From positions 1 to 64,000 of the forward strand of contig CACYFZ010000001.1 in NCBI GenBank assembly GCA_902773835.1: a DNA stretch of 64,000 nucleotides, given 5' to 3'. Origin of the DNA: an uncultured Eubacteriales bacterium. Its GTDB lineage: Bacteria; Bacillota; Clostridia; Peptostreptococcales; Anaerovoracaceae. The notes beneath the pieces are model-generated. The model searched no databases. It had not been told where the DNA came from and saw only the letters and a list, made by a program, of their open reading frames with translations. Below are positions 1-8,956 of this stretch, one piece after another (positions within the stretch are counted from its first letter, which is position 1; each line of letters opens with the position of its first letter). A program made the position numbers and the translations under genes.

Positions 1-225
1 GAGATTGACATAATAGCCATCAAAAAAGGCGTAATGCACTTCATAGAAGTGAAGACGAGGTCAGGAGACGAATTCGGGTATCCTGCAGATGCCGTAACGG
101 CAAAAAAGCAGCAATGTATGAAAAAGGCGGCAAATTCTTATCTTTGCTCCAGGCGCGGTCAGTGGAACGAGATTTCTTTCGATGTTTATGAAGTAACGGT
201 AAATCATATCGAGAATTGCTTTTAA
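1..225 (+). CDS. YraN/UPF0102 family protein, C-terminal part
   Basis: The reading frame is open from the first base of the window, so the start lies upstream and only the last 74 codons are present. The fragment begins EIDIIA and continues to FIEVKTRS. This matches the conserved core of the YraN/UPF0102 family, which has a PD-(D/E)xK nuclease-like fold; here the acidic and lysine residues would be Asp3, Glu16 and Lys18 of the fragment. The family's biological role is not established. Its place just before comM and dprA is common in Firmicutes. The stop lies 21 bases before the comM start, so co-transcription is likely. Confidence 0.85.
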   Translation, partial: EIDIIAIKKGVMHFIEVKTRSGDEFGYPADAVTAKKQQCMKKAANSYLCSRRGQWNEISFDVYEVTVNHIENCF

Positions 226-246
226 GCGTTAAGGTAGGGGGACTAT

Positions 247-1761
247 ATGTACAGCAGAATAAGATCGGCTGTCTGTCTGGGCATAGAGGGAAGAGAAGTA
301 TATGTAGAGACAGACATTTCCAAGGGGCTTCCATCCGTAAATGTTGTGGGATTAGCTCAGACAACAGTGATGGAATCGAAGGATAGGATTAAGAGTGCAA
401 TCATAAACTCGGGATTTAATTATCCCAGAACGAGAGTGACTATCAATTTAATGCCGGCTGAACTGAAGAAAAACAGCAGCGGCCTGGATCTTCCCATGGC
501 TTTGGGTATGCTGATTTCGGAATGCAGGGCTGAAAATGTGAGTACAGAAGGATTGGCGGTGATAGGAGAACTCACGCTGGACGGCAGGGTGCGGCATGTA
601 AAGGGCGCTCTTCCGATGATGATAGAACTGAAGAAGCGGGGCGTAAAGAAAGTAGTAGTACCGTCAGACAATGCGGAAGAAGCGCTTATGTCCGGGATAA
701 GGGAGATATTCCCCGTGAAAAACCTGAGGGAGTGTGTGGAAGCTATATCTAAGCCCGAAAATGCATATAAAGTGAGCGGAGCAGGAAAAAATAAAGCAGT
801 TCAAATATATGATGAATATACAGATGAAACCATGCCCGACTTCGGAGATATAAGCGGACAGGAAAATGCCAAGAGAGCGGTATTGGTAGCGGTGGCCGGT
901 AGGCATGGCCTTCTTATGGTGGGAAGCCCCGGCTGCGGGAAGACCATGATGGCCGGCAGGATACCTTCAGTAATGCCGGCCATGAGTTCAGAAGAACTTC
1001 TCCAGGCCGCCGTTGTACGTTCTGCCGCAGGTCTCGATTCTCTTACGAGCCTGCAAAGACCGTTCAGACATCCTCATCACACCATCGGACCTGCGGGGCT
1101 TCTCGGAGGAGGAAGCAATATAGCACAACCGGGTGAGATCACATTAGCTCACAACGGAGTTCTCTTTCTCGATGAAATATGCGAATTCAATAAACATGTG
1201 ATTGAAGGACTGAGAATCCCTATGGAAGAAAAGAAGATTACACACTTCAGAAAAGGGGAAAGCTACACCTTCCCATGTGACTTTCAGCTGGTAATGGCAT
1301 CAAATCCGTGCCCGTGCGGGTTCTTCGGGGACAAAGAAAAGGAATGCCGCTGTACTCAGGTTGACATAGAAAGATATCGAAGCAAATTAAGCGGGCCGAT
1401 TATGGACAGAGTGGATATGAAGGTGCCGATGGAAAGGGTCACATACAATCAGCTTTCTGAGCCCGGAAGCGGGATGAGTTCAAATGATATGAGAACAAAG
1501 ATCTTAAAAGCACGCGAGTTTGCCGCGAGTATGGGAAGAGCAGGCTATAACAGCGATATGACGGCCTCGGATACAGATAAGTATTGCAGACTTGAAAGAG
1601 CGGAAAGAAACTTTATGAGGGAAGCATACAGCTCTCTTGCGATGTCTCCGCGTGCATATATGAGGACGCTCAGGGTATCCAGAACCATAGCAGACCTGGA
1701 TCTGAGCGAAATAATCAGACGTGAGCATTTGGCAGAGGCCCTGAGCTACAGAATGCCTTAG
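247..1761 (+). CDS. comM: ComM/YifB family Mg-chelatase-like AAA+ ATPase
   Basis: This 504-residue protein has the full YifB/ComM layout. An N-terminal ChlI-like domain (about 1-170) is followed by an AAA+ domain with Walker A GSPGCGKT at residues 226-233, Walker B in VLFLDEICEF, and a cysteine-rich stretch (NPCPCGFFGD, ECRC) typical of the family. A C-terminal Mg-chelatase domain completes it. In naturally competent Gram-negative bacteria ComM is a hexameric helicase that extends heteroduplex during transformation; its role in Firmicutes is less clear. The start follows a GGTAGGGGG ribosome site. The stop is 9 bases before dprA, so the two are probably one transcript. Confidence 0.93.
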   Translation: MYSRIRSAVCLGIEGREVYVETDISKGLPSVNVVGLAQTTVMESKDRIKSAIINSGFNYPRTRVTINLMPAELKKNSSGLDLPMALGMLISECRAENVSTEGLAVIGELTLDGRVRHVKGALPMMIELKKRGVKKVVVPSDNAEEALMSGIREIFPVKNLRECVEAISKPENAYKVSGAGKNKAVQIYDEYTDETMPDFGDISGQENAKRAVLVAVAGRHGLLMVGSPGCGKTMMAGRIPSVMPAMSSEELLQAAVVRSAAGLDSLTSLQRPFRHPHHTIGPAGLLGGGSNIAQPGEITLAHNGVLFLDEICEFNKHVIEGLRIPMEEKKITHFRKGESYTFPCDFQLVMASNPCPCGFFGDKEKECRCTQVDIERYRSKLSGPIMDRVDMKVPMERVTYNQLSEPGSGMSSNDMRTKILKAREFAASMGRAGYNSDMTASDTDKYCRLERAERNFMREAYSSLAMSPRAYMRTLRVSRTIADLDLSEIIRREHLAEALSYRMP

Positions 1762-1770
1762 GAGGACGGT

Positions 1771-2660
1771 ATGATTTCAAGATGGCAGATCGGCAAACAT
1801 AAGATAGTTAAAATAGACAGAGAGTCAACGGTGTATCCGCAGAAATTGAGGGATATTCCCAATTCACCTAAGCAGCTGTACTGCGCGGGAGATATCAGTC
1901 TTCTGAAAGAACGCTCAATTGCTATAGTGGGATCCAGGAGACATACGGTATACGGAAAAAATGTAGCTCTAATGATAGGCCAAAGACTGGGAGAAAGAAA
2001 GGTGCCCGTCATATCGGGCTTAGCACTCGGCATAGATGCTTTTTCTCATGAGGGGGCTTTGAGCAGCGGAGGAAAGGTCATAGGTGTGCTCGGAAGCGGA
2101 ATAGAAGTAATGGGGCCGCAGAGGAATAAGAATCTTATGATGATGGGGCTCGATGAAGGCGGTCTTGTGATAAGCGAGTATGAACCTGATTTTAGGGCAA
2201 ACCCGAAAACTTTCCGCAAAGAAACAGAATAATAAGTGGACTGGCAGAAGCACTTATTGTAGTTGAAGCCGGGATGAACAGCGGAAGTCTTATAACGGCA
2301 AACCATGCTCTTCAGCAGGGCAGGCCCGTTTACGCGGTGCCGGGTCCGATTAACAGTCAGTTCAGTATAGGGTGCAATCTTCTGATAAGAGACGGCGCAG
2401 CTCCGCTTGTAATAGTAGATGATCTGATTCATGATTTAAAACTGTCATCGGCAGGGAAAAAGAGCGCATCCGCAGATGTGAATCTGGAGGGTGATGAAAT
2501 TGAGCTCTATGAAATAATCAGCAAACTCGGCGGAGCGACAGTGGACGAGCTTGTAAAAGAAACGGGTAAAACTGCATCTTTTATAAATGCGCTTGCCACC
2601 ATACTGGAGATAAAAGGTATTACGGAAACCTGTGCCGGAAGAATATATATATCGAATTGA
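1771..2660 (+). pseudogene. dprA: dprA (DNA processing protein A), interrupted by a one-base frameshift
   Basis: DprA loads RecA on incoming single-stranded DNA during transformation. The first part (1771-2232) carries the Rossmann-like signatures IAIVGSRRHT and SGLALGID, then ends after NPKTFRKETE. The family continues here as FRKRNRIISGL, and NRIISGLAEALIVVEAG is indeed encoded in another frame from about 2223. It then runs through NSGSLITANHA and YAVPGP to a C-terminal winged-helix-like region ending at 2660. Adding one A to the AAA at 2218-2220 restores the whole frame, giving a protein of about 296 residues. No heptameric slippery site is present, so a real mutation or a sequencing/assembly error is likelier than programmed frameshifting. 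Confidence 0.9.
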
Positions 2661-2755
2661 TACTTGTGCAAAGAGCGATATTTGTGCTAAAGTTTCAAAT
2701 TGTAAAAAGTATCTGCATATATAATGTAGAAAAATGAAATTCAAAGAGGTAATTA

Positions 2756-4870
2756 ATGGCTACAGCTATAAGAAAAACCACTAAGAAGAAAACAACAAAG
2801 AAGTCTCCCGGCGCAAAGGGAAAGACTCTTCTCGTAGTAGAGTCACCGTCCAAGGCGAAGGTCATCGGCAAATACCTCGGAAGCAAATACAAGGTAATCG
2901 CATCCGTAGGACACGTGAGAGATCTGCCTAAAAGCAGACTCGGCGTCGATGTTGAGAACAACTTTGAGCCTGAGTACATAAACATCCGCGGAAAGGGAGA
3001 TACTATCAAAGAAATAAAGAAGGAAGCGGCTGCTGCCGATAAAATCCTTCTTGCAACGGACCCGGACCGTGAGGGAGAGGCTATTTCCTGGCATCTGGCA
3101 CATCTTTTGGGCATTGATCCGTCCGAAGAGTGCAGAGTTTTGTTTAACGAGATTAACAAAGATACCGTAAAGGAAGCTATAAAAACACCGAGGGCCATTG
3201 ACGATAAGCTGGTAGATGCCCAGCAGGCCAGACGCGTTCTGGACAGGCTGGTAGGCTATCAGATAAGCCCTCTTCTTTGGAAGAAAGTGTCGAGGGGACT
3301 TTCCGCAGGCCGTGTTCAGTCTGCTGCCCTTAAACTTATATGTGACAGGGAAAAAGAAATACAGAATTTCGTCCCTGAAGAGTATTGGTATATCGCAGCG
3401 GATTTCGGTAATGAGTTCGTGGCAGACCTTTCCAAGATAGACGGAAAGAAGGCGGAGGTTAAGTCCGAAGAAGAAACCAAATCAATAGAAGCAGAACTCG
3501 AAAAAGGAGATTATAAAGTAGATTCCGTTAAGAAAGGTCATCGCAATACCAAACCTTATGCTCCTTTTACTACTTCCAGTCTGCAGCAGGATGCCTCCAT
3601 TAAGCTCGGATTTACCACGGGGCGCACAATGCAGATTGCCCAGCAGCTCTACGAAGGAATCAGTCTGAAGGGAATTGGTGCCAGAGGTCTTATCACTTAC
3701 CTCAGAACCGATTCCGTAAGAGTTTCCGATCAGGCCAGAGCATCCGCTTCATCATTTATCAAGGAAACATACGGAGAAGAATATGCAGGTAATAACCTGT
3801 TTACAAATAAGAATAAGGCTATGCAGGATGCGCACGAGGCCATAAGACCTTCGGATGTGACGCTTGAGCCTGAAAGCATTAAAGACTCACTGACTCCGGA
3901 GCAGTTTAAACTTTATGACCTTATTTGGCGCAGATTCGTGGCATCACAGATGTCTGCAGCAAAGTATGACACAATAGCAGCCATCATAAAGAACGGCAGA
4001 TACGAATTCAAAGCTAGCGGTTCACGTATGACATTTGACGGTTGGCGTAAGGTATATAAGACTTCTTCATCGGATAATGAAGTTAAGATCCCGAAGATAA
4101 ATGAAGGAGAGATTCTTGACTTGAATAAGCTGCTGACAGAGCAGAAATTCACCCAGCCGCCGGCAAGATATACGGAAGCATCCCTCGTAAAAGAGATGGA
4201 GGATAAGAATATAGGAAGACCTTCCACCTATGCCGCCATAATTGCGGTACTCGTAAACAGAAGGTATGTGAAGAGAGTTAAGAAAACACTCGAGCCTACA
4301 AAACTCGGATTTGATGTAACGGGAATTCTTCAGGATTACTTCACGGATATAGTTGACGTAGACTTTACCGGAGAGATGGAAGACAATCTTGACAATATCG
4401 AGCTGGGAGATAAGGAGTGGAAGAGTGTTATAGCAGACTTCTACAAGGGCTTCGCAGAGGAACTCAAGATCGCAGACAAGGAAGTCGAGAGGATTGAAAA
4501 AGAAGTTGTTCTCTCAGACGAGGTGTGCGAATTCTGCGGCAAGCCTATGGCTATTAAGGAAGGACGATTCGGCAGCTTCCTGGCTTGCACGGGCTATCCT
4601 GAATGTAAGAACACCAAGCCTATCGTAAAGTCTACGGGAATTGCCTGCCCTAAGTGCGGTAAGGATATTATCGAAAGAAGAGGACGCAAGACAGGAAAGG
4701 TCTTCTATGGTTGCAGCGGATATCCTGACTGTGATGTATCGTACTGGGATAAGCCGACAGGCAGATTCTGCCCGGACTGCGGAGCTATGCTCGTAGAAGG
4801 CAAGGGCAAGAACAAAACAATTAAGTGTTCAAATCCTGAGTGCAAATACAAGGAGAAGATTGATGATTAA
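2756..4870 (+). CDS. topA: DNA topoisomerase I (type IA)
   Basis: This 704-residue enzyme relaxes negative supercoils by cutting one strand through a tyrosine. The order is a short Lys-rich leader, the TOPRIM domain ([13 protein letters not shown], then DPDREGEA), the active-site region [10 protein letters not shown] with the catalytic tyrosine, and three C-terminal four-cysteine zinc ribbons (CEFCGK, CPKCGK, CPDCGA). The length is normal for Firmicutes. The ATG follows AAAGAGG. A TATAAT at 2720-2725 may be its promoter, but no good -35 was found. The end overlaps hslV. The trmFO and xerC genes often found after topA in this class are absent. Confidence 0.97.
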   Translation: MATAIRKTTKKKTTKKSPGAKGKTLLVVESPSKAKVIGKYLGSKYKVIASVGHVRDLPKSRLGVDVENNFEPEYINIRGKGDTIKEIKKEAAAADKILLATDPDREGEAISWHLAHLLGIDPSEECRVLFNEINKDTVKEAIKTPRAIDDKLVDAQQARRVLDRLVGYQISPLLWKKVSRGLSAGRVQSAALKLICDREKEIQNFVPEEYWYIAADFGNEFVADLSKIDGKKAEVKSEEETKSIEAELEKGDYKVDSVKKGHRNTKPYAPFTTSSLQQDASIKLGFTTGRTMQIAQQLYEGISLKGIGARGLITYLRTDSVRVSDQARASASSFIKETYGEEYAGNNLFTNKNKAMQDAHEAIRPSDVTLEPESIKDSLTPEQFKLYDLIWRRFVASQMSAAKYDTIAAIIKNGRYEFKASGSRMTFDGWRKVYKTSSSDNEVKIPKINEGEILDLNKLLTEQKFTQPPARYTEASLVKEMEDKNIGRPSTYAAIIAVLVNRRYVKRVKKTLEPTKLGFDVTGILQDYFTDIVDVDFTGEMEDNLDNIELGDKEWKSVIADFYKGFAEELKIADKEVERIEKEVVLSDEVCEFCGKPMAIKEGRFGSFLACTGYPECKNTKPIVKSTGIACPKCGKDIIERRGRKTGKVFYGCSGYPDCDVSYWDKPTGRFCPDCGAMLVEGKGKNKTIKCSNPECKYKEKIDD

Positions 4871-5402
4871 ATTTCATGCAACTACAATATGCGCCGTAAG
4901 ACGCCCGAACGGAGATATCGCAATCGGTGGTGACGGACAGGTGACGATGGGTGAGACTACCATCATGAAAAACGGCGCCAAGAAAGTTAAGAAGATATAT
5001 AAGGATAAGGTGCTGACAGGGTTCGCAGGATCCGTAGCCGATGCATTTTCTCTTACGGAGAAGTTCGAGAATAAGCTCGGGGAGCACGCAGGCAATCTCA
5101 AAAGGGCTGCTGTAGACCTCGCTCAGTTCTGGAGGTCCGATCAGGCCATGAGGAACCTAGAGGCACTCATGATAGTAGCCGATGAGGAAGACCTGCTCCT
5201 CATTTCCGGAAACGGAGAGGTTATTTCACCGGATAAGGATGTAGTAGCCATAGGCTCAGGCGGAAACTATGCGTATTCGGCTGCTGTGGCACTTTATGAG
5301 AACACGGATCTTGATGCAGAGACAATTGTCAGAAAATCACTTGAGATAGCATCCAATATTTGTGTATACACTAACGGAAATATCAGCGTAGAAAAGCTGT
5401 AA
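4863..5402 (+). CDS. hslV: ATP-dependent protease subunit HslV (ClpQ)
   Basis: HslV is the peptidase of the HslUV protease, a double hexameric ring that degrades unfolded and regulatory proteins in the cytoplasm. The protein (179 residues) begins [14 protein letters not shown]. Family members expose an N-terminal threonine by removing a short leader, so Thr7 is the expected nucleophile here. GGDGQVTMG and [11 protein letters not shown] are conserved family blocks. The ATG at 4863 is preferred over the in-frame TTG at 4860, because AAGGAG at 4850-4855 lies seven bases before it. The gene overlaps the end of topA by 8 bases and is followed by hslU after 12 bases. Confidence 0.95.
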   Translation: MIKFHATTICAVRRPNGDIAIGGDGQVTMGETTIMKNGAKKVKKIYKDKVLTGFAGSVADAFSLTEKFENKLGEHAGNLKRAAVDLAQFWRSDQAMRNLEALMIVADEEDLLLISGNGEVISPDKDVVAIGSGGNYAYSAAVALYENTDLDAETIVRKSLEIASNICVYTNGNISVEKL

Positions 5403-5414
5403 CAGGAGGCAGTA

Positions 5415-6842
5415 ATGTCAGACAATATTAAGAATTTGACTCCGAAGGAAATAGTTGCGGAACTGGATAAATACATAATTGGTCAGGACGAGGCCAAGAA
5501 GTACGTGGCTATAGCCCTCAGAAACCGATACAGAAGAGCTCAGCTCTCAGAAGAGATGAGAGAAGAGGTCTCCCCGAAGAACATCCTTATGATGGGGCCT
5601 ACGGGTGTAGGTAAGACTGAAATCGCCAGGAGGCTTGCAAAACTTATGGATGCTCCTTTCGTAAAGGTGGAGGCCACCAAATTTACAGAGGTCGGATATG
5701 TGGGACGCGATGTGGACTCCATGATCAGAGACCTCGTAGAAGCATCCATGAGACTTTCCAAACAAAAGAGAATGGATGAGAATTCCGAGATGGCAGAGCA
5801 GCTGGCGGAGGACATTATAGTTAAGGCCATTATCCCGGGCGGTCCTGAGGAAACACAGACAGGCGGAGTATCCATCGGTAATATCTTCGGCAACCTCGGA
5901 TACAAGACTCAGAAACAGCAATACGAAGAGAATAAACAGAAGGAGTACGAAGCAAGTCAGGACTACTCCGAAGTTAAGATGGCCAGAGAGCAGGTGAGAA
6001 AGCAGCTGAAGGAGGGCCTTCTTGAAGAGCAGATAATTGAGATTGAAGTAGATGATGTTCCTAAGACCAATCAGTTGGAGCAGAATGAGGGTATGATTGC
6101 CATCGGAAACATCTTCGACAACATGATGCCGAAGAAGACCAAGCGTAAGAAATGCAAGGTCAGCGATGCAAGGCGCATACTTAAAGAGCAGGAAGCCCAG
6201 AAACTTATCGATATGGATCAGGTTACCGATGAGGCTCTTGAGAACGCAGAGCAAAATGGCATTATCTTTATCGATGAGATAGATAAGATCGCATCAGGAA
6301 ACAGCTTAAGATCCGGAGCTGATGTATCAAGAGAGGGAGTTCAGAGAGACATCCTCCCTATTGTAGAAGGAAGCGTAGTCAACACCAAGTACGGACCCGT
6401 AAAGACAGATCACATGCTCTTTATCGGTGCGGGAGCCTTCCACGTATCTAAGCCGAGCGATCTCATTCCTGAGCTTCAGGGACGTTTCCCTATCAATGTA
6501 GAGCTTTCGAACCTCGATAAAGAGGATTTCAAGAAGATTCTAACGGTGCCTGAAAACGCCGCAACGAAGCAGCAGAAGGCACTCCTGGAGACAGAGGGTG
6601 TTACCGTTGAGTTTGCCGATGATGCTATCGACGAAATAGCCAATCTCGCATATCTTATGAATGAGGAGACGGAGAACATAGGTGCCAGAAGACTTCACAC
6701 TATACTTGAGATTCTTTTGGAGGATGTATCATTCAATCTTCCTGACCCTTCACTGAAAGAGATTAAGATTGACAGGGCATATGTACAGGAAAGACTCAGA
6801 GAGAAGATTAAGGAAGTCGACGTAGACAAATACATACTTTAA
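5415..6842 (+). CDS. hslU: HslU (ClpY) unfoldase ATPase of the HslUV protease
   Basis: HslU is the AAA+ partner that unfolds substrates and feeds them to HslV. The 475-residue protein shows IIGQDEAKK near the N-terminus, Walker A GPTGVGKT, and the EVGYVGRDVDSM block. A charged intermediate (I) domain covers roughly residues 110-240. Walker B IIFIDEIDKIA and the sensor-2 region GARRLHTI follow. The I domain identifies HslU rather than ClpX. The ATG sits behind AGGAGG. It forms an operon with hslV; CodY, a frequent downstream neighbour in Firmicutes, is not present and a YigZ gene follows instead. Confidence 0.96.
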   Translation: MSDNIKNLTPKEIVAELDKYIIGQDEAKKYVAIALRNRYRRAQLSEEMREEVSPKNILMMGPTGVGKTEIARRLAKLMDAPFVKVEATKFTEVGYVGRDVDSMIRDLVEASMRLSKQKRMDENSEMAEQLAEDIIVKAIIPGGPEETQTGGVSIGNIFGNLGYKTQKQQYEENKQKEYEASQDYSEVKMAREQVRKQLKEGLLEEQIIEIEVDDVPKTNQLEQNEGMIAIGNIFDNMMPKKTKRKKCKVSDARRILKEQEAQKLIDMDQVTDEALENAEQNGIIFIDEIDKIASGNSLRSGADVSREGVQRDILPIVEGSVVNTKYGPVKTDHMLFIGAGAFHVSKPSDLIPELQGRFPINVELSNLDKEDFKKILTVPENAATKQQKALLETEGVTVEFADDAIDEIANLAYLMNEETENIGARRLHTILEILLEDVSFNLPDPSLKEIKIDRAYVQERLREKIKEVDVDKYIL

Positions 6843-6845
6843 GGC

Positions 6846-7475
6846 ATGGTTTTATACAAATCGATTTATGAATACGCCGAAGCCGAGTACATTGTCGAAA
6901 AATCTCGCTTTATAGCACATGCCTCTCCGGCGGAAACGACCGAGGAGGCTAAGCTTTTTGTTGCAGAGATTAAAGAGAAGTATAAGGATGCAACTCACAA
7001 TGTACCTGCGTTTATAGTGGGGCCGGGAATGGAACACCAGTGGGCTTCGGATGACGGAGAGCCTCAGGGCACATCGGGCATGCCCGTATTAAAGCTTATT
7101 TCCGCCTCTGAGCTCACAAATGTCGTGATAGTGGTCACGAGGTACTTCGGCGGTATTAAGCTCGGCACAGGCGGTCTGGCCAGGGCGTATACGCATGCTG
7201 CCAAGTTGGCAATAGAAGAGGCCGGCATATGCGAGGTGAGGGAAGGTGTGAGTCTTACATACAAGTTCGACTATACATATCTCAGCAAGCTTCAGAGCAT
7301 AGCCGATGATAGCGGATTTGCCATTGAAGATATAAAATACACCGAAGTGATAGAGGCGACACTGAGCTGCATGTCCGAAGAGAGTGAAAGGATCAAATCT
7401 CTGGTGGCAGACATTTCGGGCGGGAAGGCAGAACTCATAAACGAGGAAATAAAGCTTGCGAAATATCGAATTTAA
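6846..7475 (+). CDS. YigZ/IMPACT family protein (UPF0029)
   Basis: The 209-residue protein has the conserved IMPACT block: ATHNVPAF, SDDGEPQGTSGMPVL, and VVTRYFGGIKLGTGGLARAY, followed by the smaller C-terminal ferredoxin-like domain. Bacterial YigZ proteins have no firmly assigned reaction; the eukaryotic relative IMPACT regulates translational stress signalling through GCN2. The start is three bases after the hslU stop, and no strong ribosome site of its own is visible, which suggests translational coupling. It closes the comM-hslU block and is followed by the tRNA array promoter. Confidence 0.92.
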   Translation: MVLYKSIYEYAEAEYIVEKSRFIAHASPAETTEEAKLFVAEIKEKYKDATHNVPAFIVGPGMEHQWASDDGEPQGTSGMPVLKLISASELTNVVIVVTRYFGGIKLGTGGLARAYTHAAKLAIEEAGICEVREGVSLTYKFDYTYLSKLQSIADDSGFAIEDIKYTEVIEATLSCMSEESERIKSLVADISGGKAELINEEIKLAKYRI

Positions 7476-7524
7476 GCATTTTTCATGAGTTCTTAAAAGC
7501 GCCTAAAATAATTGAAATTTAGGT

Positions 7525-7556
7525 TTGACACGAGTATACAAATCTGTTAATATAAT
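7525..7556 (+). promoter_or_regulatory. Promoter of the tRNA array
   Basis: A perfect -35 TTGACA lies at 7525-7530. TAATAT at 7548-7553 follows after 17 bases, and TATAAT at 7551-7556 after 20; either could be the -10. The first tRNA starts about 20 bases further on. No other comparable promoter was seen inside the array. Confidence 0.8.
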
Positions 7557-7573
7557 CAAGCGTCAATTTTGAC

Positions 7574-7649
7574 GGGCGCATAGCTCAGCTGGGAGAGCAC
7601 CTGCCTTACAAGCAGGGGGTCATAGGTTCGAGCCCTATTGCGCCCACCA
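7574..7649 (+). tRNA. tRNA-Val (anticodon TAC)
   Basis: Complete 76-base cloverleaf with encoded CCA. Acceptor GGGCGCA pairs with TGCGCCC. The anticodon stem CCTGC/GCAGG encloses CTTACAA. First of the sixteen-gene array. Confidence 0.97.
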
Positions 7650-7664
7650 CAAAACCATACATGG

Positions 7665-7741
7665 GGCCGGGTAGTTCAGCTGGTTAGAATGCCAGCCTGT
7701 CACGCTGGAGGTCGACGGTTCGAGCCCGTTCCCGGTCGCCA
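7665..7741 (+). tRNA. tRNA-Asp (anticodon GTC)
   Basis: Complete 77-base cloverleaf with CCA. Acceptor GGCCGGG pairs with CCCGGTC, including one G-T pair. Stem CCAGC/GCTGG encloses CTGTCAC. GTN-type anticodons such as this are substrates for queuosine modification by Tgt. Confidence 0.97.
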
Positions 7742-7745
7742 ATAC

Positions 7746-7820
7746 GCTGATGTGGCTCAACGGTAGAGCAGCTGATTTGTAATCAGCAGGTTGGGGGTTC
7801 GATTCCCTCCATCAGCTCCA
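7746..7820 (+). tRNA. tRNA-Thr (anticodon TGT)
   Basis: Complete 75-base cloverleaf with CCA. Acceptor GCTGATG pairs with CATCAGC. Stem GCTGA/TCAGC encloses TTTGTAA. Confidence 0.97.
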
Positions 7821-7827
7821 AGGATAT

Positions 7828-7912
7828 CGAGGGGTTCCCGAGTGGCCAAAGGGGGCGGACTGTAAATCCGTTAGCACTGCTTTCGATGGTTCGAATCCAT
7901 CCCCCTCGACCA
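7828..7912 (+). tRNA. tRNA-Tyr (anticodon GTA)
   Basis: Complete 85-base class II tRNA with a long variable arm and CCA. Acceptor CGAGGGG pairs with CCCCTCG, and the anticodon loop is CTGTAAA. It is also a predicted queuosine target. Confidence 0.96.
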
Positions 7913-7931
7913 AGACAACTTCACATAATAT

Positions 7932-8006
7932 GCGGAAGTGGCTCAGGGGTAGAGCATCGCCTTGCCAAGGCGAGGGTCGCGAGTTCGAATCTCGTCTTCC
8001 GCTCCA
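7932..8006 (+). tRNA. tRNA-Gly (anticodon GCC)
   Basis: Complete 75-base cloverleaf with CCA. Acceptor GCGGAAG pairs with CTTCCGC. Stem TCGCC/GGCGA encloses TTGCCAA. Confidence 0.97.
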
Positions 8007-8011
8007 CTTAT

Positions 8012-8085
8012 GCGGATGTAGTTCAATGGTAGAACTTCAGCCTTCCAAGCTGATAGCGTGAGTTCGATTCTCATCATCCGCTCCA
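8012..8085 (+). tRNA. tRNA-Gly (anticodon TCC)
   Basis: Complete 74-base cloverleaf with CCA. Acceptor GCGGATG pairs with CATCCGC. Stem TCAGC/GCTGA encloses CTTCCAA. Only five bases separate it from the preceding tRNA-Gly. Confidence 0.97.
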
Positions 8086-8116
8086 TTTTTTTAAAACACA
8101 GTGTTGGGCAAATTGT

Positions 8117-8193
8117 GGGTCCATAGCTCAGTTGGATAGAGCAACGGCCTTCTAAGCCGTGTGTCCGGGGTTCGAATCCCTGTGGGCTCACCA
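8117..8193 (+). tRNA. tRNA-Arg (anticodon TCT)
   Basis: Complete 77-base cloverleaf with CCA. Acceptor GGGTCCA pairs with TGGGCTC, including one G-T pair. Stem ACGGC/GCCGT encloses CTTCTAA. Confidence 0.97.
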
Positions 8194-8228
8194 TTTTTTT
8201 GCGGTTTGCGACTAGCCCGATGAGATGA

Positions 8229-8303
8229 TGGGGTATAGCCAAGCGGTAAGGCAACAGACTTTGACTCTGTCATTCGTAGGTTCGAGTCCTGCTACCCCAG
8301 CCA
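8229..8303 (+). tRNA. tRNA-Gln (anticodon TTG)
   Basis: Complete 75-base cloverleaf with CCA. Acceptor TGGGGTA pairs with TACCCCA. Stem ACAGA/TCTGT encloses CTTTGAC. Confidence 0.97.
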
Positions 8304-8308
8304 ATTGA

Positions 8309-8384
8309 GACCCATTAGCTCAGTCGGCAGAGCACTTGACTTTTAATCAAGGTGTCCGGAGTTCGAATCTCCGATGGGTCACCA
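8309..8384 (+). tRNA. tRNA-Lys (anticodon TTT)
   Basis: Complete 76-base cloverleaf with CCA. Acceptor GACCCAT pairs with ATGGGTC. Stem CTTGA/TCAAG encloses CTTTTAA. Confidence 0.97.
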
Positions 8385-8409
8385 ACTTGTTTTCACTATC
8401 ACCACATAT

Positions 8410-8495
8410 GGAGAGATGTCAGAGTGGTCGATTGTGCCGGTCTTGAAAACCGGTGTGCGCAAGCACCCTGGGTTCGAATCCCAGTCTCTCCGCCA
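8410..8495 (+). tRNA. tRNA-Ser (anticodon TGA)
   Basis: Complete 86-base class II tRNA with a long variable arm and CCA. Acceptor GGAGAGA pairs with TCTCTCC. Stem CCGGT/ACCGG encloses CTTGAAA. Confidence 0.97.
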
Positions 8496-8508
8496 ATTAC
8501 GCTTGTTT

Positions 8509-8601
8509 GGAGAAGTACTCAAGAGGCTGAAGAGGACGGTTTGCTAAACCGTTAGGGTTCGTTATAGGGCCGCATGGGTTCGAATCCCATCTTCTCCGCC
8601 A
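8509..8601 (+). tRNA. tRNA-Ser (anticodon GCT)
   Basis: Complete 93-base class II tRNA with CCA. Acceptor GGAGAAG pairs with CTTCTCC. Stem ACGGT/ACCGT encloses TTGCTAA. A 93-base spacer, by far the longest in the array, follows. Confidence 0.97.
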
Positions 8602-8694
8602 ATTTAAGCATATTACGCAGCGAATTTGCGATGCATGCGAGCGCCGAGCGAAGAGCAACAACGAAGCAGACGCACAAATTTGTAAGTAAGATGT

Positions 8695-8770
8695 AGGGGT
8701 ATAGCTCAGTTGGTAGAGCAGCGGTCTCCAAAACCGCGTGCCGTGGGTTCAAGTCCTACTGCCCCTGCCA
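8695..8770 (+). tRNA. tRNA-Trp (anticodon CCA)
   Basis: Complete 76-base cloverleaf with CCA. Acceptor AGGGGTA pairs with TGCCCCT, including one T-G pair. Stem GCGGT/ACCGC encloses CTCCAAA. Confidence 0.97.
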
Positions 8771-8783
8771 ATTAATTAAATAT

Positions 8784-8860
8784 CGGGGTGTAGCGCAGTT
8801 TGGTAGCGCAACTGGTTTGGGACCAGTGGGCCGCGGGTTCAAATCCTGCCACCCCGACCA
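8784..8860 (+). tRNA. tRNA-Pro (anticodon TGG), copy 1
   Basis: Complete 77-base cloverleaf with CCA. Acceptor CGGGGTG pairs with CACCCCG. Stem ACTGG/CCAGT encloses TTTGGGA. It is identical over its whole length to the copy at 8957-9033. Confidence 0.97.
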
Positions 8861-8875
8861 CCTTTTTTAAATATT

Positions 8876-8951
8876 GGGCCATTAGCTCAGTGGTTAGAGC
8901 ATCCGGCTCATAACCGGCAGGTCCTTGGTTCGAACCCAAGATGGCCCACCA
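8876..8951 (+). tRNA. tRNA-Met (anticodon CAT)
   Basis: Complete 76-base cloverleaf with CCA. Acceptor GGGCCAT pairs with ATGGCCC, and the loop is CTCATAA. The acceptor pairs fully from its first base, so it is not an initiator. A CAT anticodon could also mark a lysidine-modified tRNA-Ile, and sequence alone does not settle this. It lies between the two identical tRNA-Pro copies. Confidence 0.9.
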
Positions 8952-8956
8952 AATAT

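Noticed and set aside
2205-2240. Programmed -1 frameshifting in dprA
   Set aside because: The site CGC AAA GAA has no X-XXY-YYZ heptamer, no strong upstream Shine-Dalgarno-like stimulator and no obvious downstream stem.
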